The notes beneath the pieces are model-generated. The model made no database searches. It was given only the letters and a program-made list of their open reading frames with translations, and was not told the origin of the DNA. Below are positions 9,523 to 16,756 of a DNA stretch of 64,000 nt, one piece after another (position 1 is the stretch's first letter; every line of letters starts with the position of its first letter). The position numbers and the translations under genes were made by a program. Origin of the DNA: an uncultured SAR86 cluster bacterium (lineage in GTDB: Bacteria > Pseudomonadota > Gammaproteobacteria > Magnimaribacterales > AG-339-G14); contig CACAWS010000002.1 of assembly GCA_902536295.1 (NCBI GenBank), positions 1-64,000 of the forward strand, in the 5' to 3' direction.

Positions 9523-10545
9523 ATGCCCAATCAAAAGTTTCTCAATGCGCTAGCAAACGTTCCTCAATCTACCCCTCCGATTTGGTTTATGAGGCAAGCT
9601 GGAAGATACCACAGTCATTATCAAAATTTAAAAACCAAAAATTCTTTTGAGGAACTTTGTAAATCACCAACTTTGGCTGCAGAAACAGCTATGGGACCCA
9701 TAAATTCTTTTGATTTTGATGTTGCTATCCTTTTTAGTGATATTTTGTTTCCTTTAGAAAGTTTAGGAATGGATTTAACTTATTCTCCTGGGCCGAAATT
9801 TGGAAAATTATTGACCGAAGTAAATTTTAAAGAAGTATTTAAAAATAATTTTGATATCAACTCTTTGTCTTTCCAGGGCGAAGCTATAGAAAGAACTCTT
9901 GAAGTTTTACCAAAGGATAAATCATTTATCGGGTTTGTCGGCGGGCCTTTTACTTTACTTGTTTACTCGATGGGACTTAATAAAAGTGAGAAAACTTTAA
10001 ATTTAACAGATTTTCAAATTGAAATACTTAAGGATTTTCTTTTTCCAGTAATTTCTGAAAATATAACTATGCAACTTGAAGCTGGAGCAGAAATTGTGAT
10101 GATTTTCGATTCTTCTGCTCACTTTTTACAAAAAACAAGCTTTTTAAAATACTTAGACATGATGCATGAGCAAATTTTTTCAAAATTTGAAAAAAGGATT
10201 GGATATTATGCAAGAGAGGGGATCGATTACGATTCAATAATTTCAGTTAACAAATTAAAACAGACATCTCTCGCTGGGCTAGGTATCGACTCAAATGAAT
10301 CTTTGTCTAAATATTTTAAGCAATCAAGAGATTATTTTATTCAGGGAAATTTTGACGAAAAATTAATGCTTTTATCAAATACTTCTATGAAATTAGAATT
10401 AGAAAAATTTATCAAGTCTATTGAGAATTTTAGTGAAAAAGAGAGAGCAGGATGGATCTGCGGTTTAGGTCATGGAATTTTAAAAGAAACTCCAGAAGAA
10501 AATGTGCAAACTTTTGTAAGAATGATAAGGGAGTCTTTTAAATGA
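9523..10545 (+). CDS. hemE: Uroporphyrinogen decarboxylase
   Basis: Removes four carboxyl groups from uroporphyrinogen III to give coproporphyrinogen III in the cytoplasm. The 340-residue protein has the signature PIWFMRQAGRYHSHY near the start (Arg24 and Arg28 bind substrate carboxylates) and the second signature GFVGGPFTLL near the middle. The C-terminus has CGLGHGILKETPEENV. The stop overlaps the hemH start by four bases (ATGA), indicating translational coupling. Confidence 0.97.
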   Translation: MPNQKFLNALANVPQSTPPIWFMRQAGRYHSHYQNLKTKNSFEELCKSPTLAAETAMGPINSFDFDVAILFSDILFPLESLGMDLTYSPGPKFGKLLTEVNFKEVFKNNFDINSLSFQGEAIERTLEVLPKDKSFIGFVGGPFTLLVYSMGLNKSEKTLNLTDFQIEILKDFLFPVISENITMQLEAGAEIVMIFDSSAHFLQKTSFLKYLDMMHEQIFSKFEKRIGYYAREGIDYDSIISVNKLKQTSLAGLGIDSNESLSKYFKQSRDYFIQGNFDEKLMLLSNTSMKLELEKFIKSIENFSEKERAGWICGLGHGILKETPEENVQTFVRMIRESFK

Positions 10546-11549
10546 GTTTTCTCGGCGAAAAAAATTTTTCTCATGAAGATCAAGAAAATATAGGGATACT
10601 TATATGTAATTTAGGTACTCCAGACAGTTATTCTGTCAAAGACGTCAGGGCTTTTTTGAGAGAGTTTTTATCGGATAGTAGAGTAATAGAAATACCTAAA
10701 ATTGTTTGGTGGTTTATTCTAAATTTGTTTATTTTAACCTTCAGACCTTTTAGCTCATCTAAGTTGTACAAATCTGTTTGGACTGATGAAGGGTCTCCTT
10801 TAATGGTCTATTCAAAAAAATTAATTGATAGATTAGATGAAAAGCTTCCTGAAAAATACGAAATTGCACTGGGCATGAGGTACGGTAACCCAAGTATTAA
10901 AACTGCATTAAAAAAACTCAAAGATAGCAACTGTAGAAAAATCTTAGTTTTACCATTATTCCCTCAGTACTCTGCTACAACTTCTGGAAGTATTTTTGAC
11001 AAAGTCTCAGAAGAGATTAGAAATTGGAGATGGGTGCCTAGTTTAATTTTTATCAATTCTTATCATGATGATGAAAATTTTATTTCCGCTATATCAAACT
11101 CGTTAAGACCAAAACTCGAGTCTGAAAAACCTGACAAGGTAGTTTTTAGTTATCATGGAATTCCTAAAAATTATTTTGACCAGGGCGATCCTTATCACTG
11201 CCTTTGCCAAAAAACAACAAGGTTGGTTTGTGAGAATTTAAACCTTGAAGAAAAAAAAAGTATCACAACATTTCAATCAAGACTGGGAAATGCTGAATGG
11301 TTAAAACCATACACAAGCGAGGTTATGAAAAGTTTGCCTAAAGAAGGCTGTAAAAATATTATGGTCATCGCTCCAGGTTTTAGTGTCGATTGTCTAGAAA
11401 CAATAGAAGAAATAGATGAAGAAAATAAGGAATATTTTTTAAATTCTGGAGGAGCAAAATTCACTTATGTTGAGTGTTTAAACGACACTGATCTTCACGT
11501 AGATTTTTTAAAGGAATTTATAGAAAAGAAAGTTTCTGTATGGAAATAA
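10542..11549 (+). CDS. hemH: Ferrochelatase
   Basis: Inserts ferrous iron into protoporphyrin IX, the last step of protoheme synthesis. It has 335 residues. It shows NLGTPDSYSVKDVRAFLREFLSD near the start, LPLFPQYSATTSGS in the middle, the catalytic His205 in FSYHGIP, the GDPYHCLC segment typical of proteobacterial ferrochelatases, and FSVDCLETIEEI near the end. It overlaps hemE by 4 bases and hemF by 10 bases. Confidence 0.97.
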   Translation: MSFLGEKNFSHEDQENIGILICNLGTPDSYSVKDVRAFLREFLSDSRVIEIPKIVWWFILNLFILTFRPFSSSKLYKSVWTDEGSPLMVYSKKLIDRLDEKLPEKYEIALGMRYGNPSIKTALKKLKDSNCRKILVLPLFPQYSATTSGSIFDKVSEEIRNWRWVPSLIFINSYHDDENFISAISNSLRPKLESEKPDKVVFSYHGIPKNYFDQGDPYHCLCQKTTRLVCENLNLEEKKSITTFQSRLGNAEWLKPYTSEVMKSLPKEGCKNIMVIAPGFSVDCLETIEEIDEENKEYFLNSGGAKFTYVECLNDTDLHVDFLKEFIEKKVSVWK

Positions 11550-12361
11550 AAGACTTAGAAGATCAGAAAAAAAAGGCTAGTGAATGGTTTCGGACTCTTC
11601 GTGATAAATTTTGTAAAACTTTTGAAAGTTTGGATTCAAAAAAATTTTCTAGAAAGCTTTGGGAGCATAAAGGAGAAGGCGGTGGCGAGATGAGCATCAT
11701 GCGAGGCGATGTTTTTGAAAAAGTTGGAGTTAATATCTCAACAGTCTCTGGAGAATTTTCTGAAGATTATCGAACTCAAGTAAAAGGGACTGAAGGTTCG
11801 CCAAATTATTGGGCTTCAGGAATTAGTTTAGTAGCACATATGCAATCCCCAAAGATTCCGGCTTTTCATTTCAATACTCGTTTTCTTGTAACACAAGATT
11901 CTTGGTTTGGTGGAGGTGCTGATATGACCCCTACACTTGAAGATGGAAAGGATAAAAGTTATTTTCATGACAGATTAAATATTGCATGTAATAAGCACGA
12001 TGCTAACTATTACAAAGAATTTAAAAAAAATTGTGATGAATATTTTTATTTGCCGCATCGAGAAGAACCAAGAGGAGTAGGAGGAATTTTTTTTGATCAC
12101 TTAAACTCTGGAAAATGGGATGAAGATTTTAATTTTGTAAAGGAAGTGGGTCTGGAAACTTTAAATATAATTACAGAAATTGTGACTGCTAAAAAAGATC
12201 TTTCTTGGACAAGAGAAGAAAAAGAAAAACAACTCTTAAAGAGAGGAAGATATGTTGAATTTAACCTAATCTGGGATAGAGGAACACTTTTTGGATTAAA
12301 GACTGGGGGATCGACTGAAGCAATTTTAATGTCAATGCCACCTGAGGCAAAATGGGATTAA
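11540..12361 (+). CDS. hemF: Oxygen-dependent coproporphyrinogen III oxidase
   Basis: Oxidatively decarboxylates coproporphyrinogen III to protoporphyrinogen IX using O2. It has 273 residues (E. coli 299). Family motifs are EHKGEGGGEMSIM near residue 43, PAFHFNTRF, WFGGGADMTPTLE, YYKEFKKNCDEYFYLPHREEPRGVGGIFFD and EFNLIWDRGTLFGLKTGG. It starts inside the last codons of hemH. The presence of HemF rather than HemN here points to aerobic growth. Confidence 0.97.
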   Translation: MEIKDLEDQKKKASEWFRTLRDKFCKTFESLDSKKFSRKLWEHKGEGGGEMSIMRGDVFEKVGVNISTVSGEFSEDYRTQVKGTEGSPNYWASGISLVAHMQSPKIPAFHFNTRFLVTQDSWFGGGADMTPTLEDGKDKSYFHDRLNIACNKHDANYYKEFKKNCDEYFYLPHREEPRGVGGIFFDHLNSGKWDEDFNFVKEVGLETLNIITEIVTAKKDLSWTREEKEKQLLKRGRYVEFNLIWDRGTLFGLKTGGSTEAILMSMPPEAKWD

Positions 12362-12362
12362 C

Positions 12363-12782
12363 ATGATTTATCTAACAATTAAAACCATTCATATTGTTGC
12401 CGTAATTGCTTGGATGGCAGCTTTATTTTATTTGCCAAGGCTTTTCGTTTACCACGCTAAACATAACGAAGAGGAATTAATAAGCAGTGTGTTTAAAGTT
12501 ATGGAATCAAGGTTATATAGTGTTATTGCAACTCCAGCTATGGTTGCAGTTTGGTTTACTGGAATATATTTGGTTTACGTACAAGGAAATCAATTTTGGC
12601 TTAATTTAAAAATATTTTTCGTTTTTCTGATGACTATTTATCATTTTTTCTTATTTTTCTCTTTAAAGAAATTTGAAGACGATTTGAATAATTTTTCAGA
12701 GAGGTTTTTTAGAATCATCAATGAAGTGCCTACGCTTTTAGTTATAATAATTGTAGGCTTAGTAGTTTTTAAACCTAATTAA
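12363..12782 (+). CDS. hemJ: HemJ-family protoporphyrinogen IX oxidase (membrane)
   Basis: Converts protoporphyrinogen IX to protoporphyrin IX at the inner membrane. The 139-residue protein has about four hydrophobic segments. Family features are the first helix KTIHIVAVIAWMAALFYLPR with His10 and Arg26, then YH (30-31), MESRLYSVIATPAM, and the closing NEVPTLLVIIIVGLVVFKPN. It starts one base after hemF ends. It supplies the only step otherwise missing between hemF and hemH, which makes the operon a complete pathway. Confidence 0.93.
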   Translation: MIYLTIKTIHIVAVIAWMAALFYLPRLFVYHAKHNEEELISSVFKVMESRLYSVIATPAMVAVWFTGIYLVYVQGNQFWLNLKIFFVFLMTIYHFFLFFSLKKFEDDLNNFSERFFRIINEVPTLLVIIIVGLVVFKPN

Positions 12783-12787
12783 TAATT

Positions 12788-12982
12788 ATGAAAATTTTAA
12801 AAGTATTCGACGATGTCGAATTAATTTTAGTTGACTTGGAAGTTAACATGGGCACTGAGAAAAGAAGCGCTCCTACTTTGTGTGCAAGGTATCAAGGAAA
12901 AATTATTCCTTTAAACTCTGCGCATGATGGACGGCCAATATTAATGAATGAGAATAATGCTCTCGATGATTTTGAATCTTAG
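12788..12982 (+). CDS. Hypothetical 64-residue protein at the end of the heme operon
   Basis: Not recognised. The 64-residue product begins five bases after hemJ on the same strand, so it is probably on the same transcript. It has an acidic, mixed-hydrophobic N-terminal third, one cysteine (Cys32), one histidine (His46) and no signal peptide or membrane segment. It ends with a four-base convergent overlap with the ubiH-like gene. Its position and codon use look like its neighbours', but it could be a spurious reading frame. Confidence 0.55.
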   Translation: MKILKVFDDVELILVDLEVNMGTEKRSAPTLCARYQGKIIPLNSAHDGRPILMNENNALDDFES

Positions 12983-14112
12983 AGTTCTGTGGCTATTTCC
13001 ATAAACTTTTTTTTCAAGAAATCTGAATTATTTGTAATATTAAATGCGGAATTTCTTAAAAATCTTATCCAAATATTCTCGGCTTCAAAGCCTCTTTTAA
13101 AAGCTTCCATGCTTGCTGCAAGCGCCAAATTAACTGGAATTCTTTTCCTGTTATAAACTTCAGTTATTTTTTTTAATTCTAATTTACCAAATTCATTTAT
13201 AGCTTCTGATAAACATTTGACATCTCCTAGTCCTGCGTTAAGACCTAAACCTGCAAGTGGATGGATCTGATGAGCTGCATCACCAATTAAAAAAATTCCA
13301 TTTTTAGCAAATGTTTTTGCCGAAAGGTGATTTAGAGGAAAATGCTGAATTTCAGTTGAAAAAACTAAATCATTAAAAGTTTCCCCAAAATGATTATTTA
13401 TCTCAGCGATAAATTCTTTTTTTTCTTTTTGTAAAAAAATGTAAGCTGACTTATCGTCTATCGACCAAATCATTGTTAGTTCACTATCATTAATTGGTAA
13501 AAGGGCGAGAGGGCCAATTTTTGTAAAAGTTTGTCTAATAGTAGAATCAGTAGAAGAAGATTTTAAGTTAGCTACTAAAGCGGTTTGGTTATAACTCCAT
13601 GATCTTGACTTAAATTTTCCCAAACCCCTTACAGCAGAATTAATTCCATCGCAGCCGATTAGTATGTTGCAGCTTAGTTCATTATTACTTGTTTTGCAGG
13701 TAATTTTTTCATCATTTCTATTAATCTCTTCGAGTTTGTTATCCCAATAAAATGATATTTCTTTTTTTTCTAAACTTTCCAATAAGTTTTTTTGAATATT
13801 GCCTTCTGAAACAATATGACCTAAGGGATTTAATCGAGCTTCATTCGCATCAAATTCTATATACCCAGAACCCTCTTGCTCCCAAACTTTTATTTTTTCG
13901 TAAGGAAATGCATTCGGAGATATTTCTTCCCAAACACCTAGCTTCTTTAAAAAACTTAAACTTTTTTTATTGATGGATAAATGTCTTTTGCTAAAAGATG
14001 CGTGAGAATTTGACTCAACAATACCTATCGAAAAATCTTTAGGATTTAAAGAGTCAGCTAGCGCTACTCCCATGACTCCAGAACCAACAATTAGAATATC
14101 ATGATGAATCAT
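12979..14112 (-). CDS. UbiH/COQ6-family FAD-dependent hydroxylase (ubiquinone biosynthesis)
   Basis: Flavin monooxygenase of the family that hydroxylates the ring of ubiquinone precursors. The 377-residue protein has the dinucleotide-binding motif ILIVGSGVMG at residues ~6-15, the middle ILIGCDGINSAVR (DG motif) and the FAD/ribityl motif FLIGDAAHQIHPLAGLGLNAGLGDV. It overlaps the end of pepP by four bases, as in the pepP-ubiH operon of E. coli, so UbiH is the likeliest member. UbiF and UbiI are close alternatives, and only one copy is present here. Target position on the ring cannot be read from sequence. Confidence 0.88.
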   Translation of the reverse strand: MIHHDILIVGSGVMGVALADSLNPKDFSIGIVESNSHASFSKRHLSINKKSLSFLKKLGVWEEISPNAFPYEKIKVWEQEGSGYIEFDANEARLNPLGHIVSEGNIQKNLLESLEKKEISFYWDNKLEEINRNDEKITCKTSNNELSCNILIGCDGINSAVRGLGKFKSRSWSYNQTALVANLKSSSTDSTIRQTFTKIGPLALLPINDSELTMIWSIDDKSAYIFLQKEKKEFIAEINNHFGETFNDLVFSTEIQHFPLNHLSAKTFAKNGIFLIGDAAHQIHPLAGLGLNAGLGDVKCLSEAINEFGKLELKKITEVYNRKRIPVNLALAASMEAFKRGFEAENIWIRFLRNSAFNITNNSDFLKKKFMEIATEL

Positions 14113-15350
14113 GTACTCATTAAGACTTCTATATCTTTAATTTCTTTTGGCACTAAATCAGTTAGAACTTCAAAACCTTTGTCAGTTACTAAAACGTTGT
14201 CCTCAATTCTAATGCCAATGTTTTTATATTGATTAGGAACATTTAAATTTTCATTTATATAAATACCTGGCTCTATTGTAGTAATCATTCCTGGAGAATA
14301 GTCTACCCAATCTCCTTTTTCATTTTTTCCACCTACATCATGAACGTCTAAACCTAAATAATGACCTACGCGATGCATATAGAAGTCGAAATATTTGTTT
14401 GTTTCAATAACCTCATTTAAATCACCTTCTAATAATTTTAAATCCAATAACCCCTGGCTGATTATTTTTACAGAAGTCTCATGCGCCTTAAGAGGATTAG
14501 AGCCTGAAATGACTGCTTCAATTGATTTTTTACTAGCTTCTAGAACTATTTCATAAATTTCCCTTTGTTCTTTTGAAAATTTTCCGTTGACAGGAAAAGT
14601 TCTCGTAATGTCGCTAGCATAATGATTTAACTCACATCCAGCGTCAACCAGAACAAGATCTCCATCATTTAAGACGTCTTTATTATCATTGTAGTGAAGC
14701 ACACAAGAATTTTTTCCTCCCCCAACAATAGAGGGATAAGCACAGGCTCTAGCTCCATGAGACATAAATTCATGAATGTACTCTGCTTCTAATTGGTATT
14801 CGTACATTCCAGGTTTTACAGATTTCATAGCACGTATATGAGCTAATGAGGATATACGACAGGCTTCTTTTATAATTTTTAATTCTTCTTCAGATTTAAT
14901 TGCTCTCATCTTAGAAACTTCAAAATCTAAAGGTTTTATTATTGATTCAGTGTTAGGCAGAAGTTTTTTTAATTTTTTAATTGATGATTCGAAACAGTAA
15001 ATGTTCGCAAAATCTTTAACTAATTCAGGCAGAATATCTCTGCATTCACTTATAGATATTCCCCTGGTAGCTCCATATTTTTCTGTATTTTCTGGGCCTA
15101 GAATTTCGCCATCCCATTGTTCTTTTAACTTATTTTTTTCTTTACAAAAAATAATGAAATTTTTTTCATCTAAAACAGCAATGGATTCAGATTCGGGAAA
15201 ATTCGTTAAATAGCTAAAATTGCTATTTTGTCTAAAAGGATAATTTACATCACCATTTCTTATAATTTCTTCAGAGCCAAATAGAATGGCTACAGAGTTT
15301 TCTTCTAAAAGCTCTGAAAGAAATTGACGTCTTTTACTAAAAATATCCAT
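14109..15350 (-). CDS. pepP: Xaa-Pro aminopeptidase
   Basis: Cytoplasmic dimetal peptidase that removes N-terminal residues preceding proline. The 413-residue protein has an AMP_N domain in the first ~150 residues (GSEEIIRNGDVNYPFRQNSNFSYL region) and an M24 creatinase-fold domain. Metal ligands are visible: Asp in LVLVDAGCE, Asp in YASDITRTFPV, His in MHRVGHYLGLDVHD, Glu in TIEPGIYI and Glu in GIRIEDNVLV. It overlaps the ubiH-like gene downstream and is divergent from the zapA locus, as in related gammaproteobacteria. Confidence 0.96.
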   Translation of the reverse strand: MDIFSKRRQFLSELLEENSVAILFGSEEIIRNGDVNYPFRQNSNFSYLTNFPESESIAVLDEKNFIIFCKEKNKLKEQWDGEILGPENTEKYGATRGISISECRDILPELVKDFANIYCFESSIKKLKKLLPNTESIIKPLDFEVSKMRAIKSEEELKIIKEACRISSLAHIRAMKSVKPGMYEYQLEAEYIHEFMSHGARACAYPSIVGGGKNSCVLHYNDNKDVLNDGDLVLVDAGCELNHYASDITRTFPVNGKFSKEQREIYEIVLEASKKSIEAVISGSNPLKAHETSVKIISQGLLDLKLLEGDLNEVIETNKYFDFYMHRVGHYLGLDVHDVGGKNEKGDWVDYSPGMITTIEPGIYINENLNVPNQYKNIGIRIEDNVLVTDKGFEVLTDLVPKEIKDIEVLMST

Positions 15351-15404
15351 ATATATATTTTAGCTCATTGTGGAATGCGTTAAAGAGTAAGATTAGAATA
15401 AGAT

Positions 15405-15590
15405 ATGAATAATACTTTAGAGAGTAATGTAGAAGAGTTATTGACGCTTTCTAAAAAATTAAGAGAAGCTAATTTAGATTTAAGAAATAAAAATCAAAAA
15501 CTTAAAGACGAAAATTTAAAACTAAAAGAAAAGCTTGAATTAATCGCCAATAAAATCGAAAATTTAATAGATAAACTGGAGTCTGTATGA
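15405..15590 (+). CDS. Small coiled-coil protein upstream of zapA (TIGR02449-like)
   Basis: A 61-residue, charged, wholly helical sequence with leucine heptads from ~residue 10 to 58 (repeated KLREAN, KLKDEN, LKLKEKLE patterns), predicted to be one coiled coil. Small proteins of this kind precede zapA in other gammaproteobacteria and are catalogued as TIGR02449. A role in Z-ring assembly similar to ZapB is inferred only from position and shape. The last codon overlaps the zapA ATG by four bases. Confidence 0.8.
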   Translation: MNNTLESNVEELLTLSKKLREANLDLRNKNQKLKDENLKLKEKLELIANKIENLIDKLESV

Positions 15591-15985
15591 GTAAAGAAAA
15601 TGATGAAATAATTTCAGTCAAAGTAGCAGGGACTGAATATCAACTGTATTGTCCAAAAGACGAACAAAGAGGTCTTTTGAACGCTGCTGATTATCTAAAT
15701 AAAAAAGTAAGAAAAATTAAAAGACAAGCAAAGTTTTTGAGCATGGAAAAGGCTTCAGTTTTAGCAGGTTTGGAAGTAGCCAATGAGCTTTTGAATTCAG
15801 ATAAGGTTGAAATAAAAGAACCATTTAATAATTCTGATACTGAGAATGTTGAATCAACTGAATCTACTGAATTAACTAAAAAAATTGAATCAACTAAAAC
15901 TGAGACACCTAAGCAAAAAGAAGAAAATTCTGATGATTTAAGTATTAAGTTAGTTTCTGAAATTTCTGAGTTATCAAAATTATAA
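15587..15985 (+). CDS. zapA: Cell division protein ZapA with a long acidic tail
   Basis: ZapA cross-links FtsZ filaments at the division septum. Residues 1-~70 carry the family: ISVKVAGTEYQLYCPKDEQ, LLNAADYLNKKVRKI and the coiled-coil part with LAGLEVANELL. At 132 residues it is ~25 longer than usual. The tail, from about residue 75, is rich in Glu, Ser, Thr and Lys with repeated ES-T units, and looks disordered. The order zapA-6S RNA-fau downstream matches E. coli. Confidence 0.92.
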   Translation: MSKENDEIISVKVAGTEYQLYCPKDEQRGLLNAADYLNKKVRKIKRQAKFLSMEKASVLAGLEVANELLNSDKVEIKEPFNNSDTENVESTESTELTKKIESTKTETPKQKEENSDDLSIKLVSEISELSKL

Positions 15986-15988
15986 AAT

Positions 15989-15997
15989 TGTTATAAT
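15989..15997 (+). promoter_or_regulatory. Extended -10 promoter of 6S RNA
   Basis: TG-T-TATAAT, a complete extended -10 element, lies six bases before the 5' arm of the 6S RNA terminal stem. A TTATCA at 15971-15976 is a possible -35 at a short 15-base spacing. Transcription would begin near 16003-16005. Confidence 0.6.
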
Positions 15998-16002
15998 CTA
16001 TT

Positions 16003-16180
16003 TTGCTTTCTGGGTTATTTGCCAGCCAAATAACACTTCGAGCCGATACAAAAAAATAAGGGAACTTGATACATATTTTTGTTGAGCACCCAATAGGATT
16101 GCCTGAAAAAATAGTGATTTTTCCCGACCTGAACTTTTCGGTTCGGGTAAATTTCGCAGCGATAACTTGGAAAGCCCCTA
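16003..16180 (+). ncRNA. ssrS: 6S RNA
   Basis: 6S RNA mimics an open promoter and sequesters sigma-70 RNA polymerase in slow growth. The gap between zapA and fau, where E. coli ssrS lies, has its own extended -10 box. The ends form a 14-pair terminal stem: GCTTTCTGGGTTAT (16005-16018) pairs fully, with a few G:T pairs, to ATAACTTGGAAAGC (16162-16175). Inside are a GAGCCGAT segment and a strong inner hairpin (CCCGACCTGAA with TTCGGTTCGGG), as expected for the long, bulged rod. Ends are placed to within a few bases only. Confidence 0.88.
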
Positions 16181-16186
16181 AAAAAA

Positions 16187-16756
16187 ATGCAAAAACGAGA
16201 AGCAAGAGATTTCGTTAAAAATAAAATGGATGCTGTCTCGTCAGCAGATTTAAAGAAATTTAACGAAAGTATTTTTATTAATTTTAAAAAATTATTTGAT
16301 TTTAATAATCCTCTTAAAATTGGTTCGTACATTTCAAAAGAAAACGAAGTGTCTACGGACAAAATAAATAAATTTATACTAGATCAAGGAAGCTCGCTTT
16401 ACTTACCTAAAATTTTTAATTCTAAACATTCAAAAAAACTAAAGTTTTATCAATTCAATGAAGACGATTCGTTAGAACAAAATAAATTTGGAGTATTAGA
16501 ACCGTTAGGATTAGGAAAATCGTTAAAACCTAAGTATTTAGATTTGATTATTATTCCTGTTAGGGGCATAAATAAAAATAATAAACGTTTAGGTTATGGG
16601 GGAGGGTATTATGATAGAAGTTTGGCTAAAGAAAAAAAACTTAAATTCCTTACAATATGTTTTGAATTTCAAAAAAATTTATCTTTTAGAAGTCAAAAAC
16701 ATGATATTGAAATATCAACAATTATTTATCCTAATGGTTACTTTAGAAAAGCTTGA
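16187..16756 (+). CDS. 5-formyltetrahydrofolate cyclo-ligase
   Basis: ATP-dependent enzyme that converts 5-formyl-THF to 5,10-methenyl-THF (ygfA/fau of E. coli). The 189-residue protein has an N-terminal basic RxxxR-rich helix (KREARDFVKNKM), IGSYISKENEVST, and the C-terminal signature LDLIIIPVRGI with RLGYGGGYYDRSLA, which forms the phosphate-binding loop. It starts 11 bases after the 6S RNA stem, so co-transcription with the RNA is likely, as in E. coli. Its 3' end overlaps ilvA by 19 bases on the opposite strand. Confidence 0.93.
   Translation: MQKREARDFVKNKMDAVSSADLKKFNESIFINFKKLFDFNNPLKIGSYISKENEVSTDKINKFILDQGSSLYLPKIFNSKHSKKLKFYQFNEDDSLEQNKFGVLEPLGLGKSLKPKYLDLIIIPVRGINKNNKRLGYGGGYYDRSLAKEKKLKFLTICFEFQKNLSFRSQKHDIEISTIIYPNGYFRKA

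Noticed and set aside
15945-16362. Two overlapping minus-strand reading frames of 86 and 115 codons over the zapA-fau gap
   Set aside because: They cover the 6S RNA and the start of fau, have no family resemblance and lack a ribosome-binding site.
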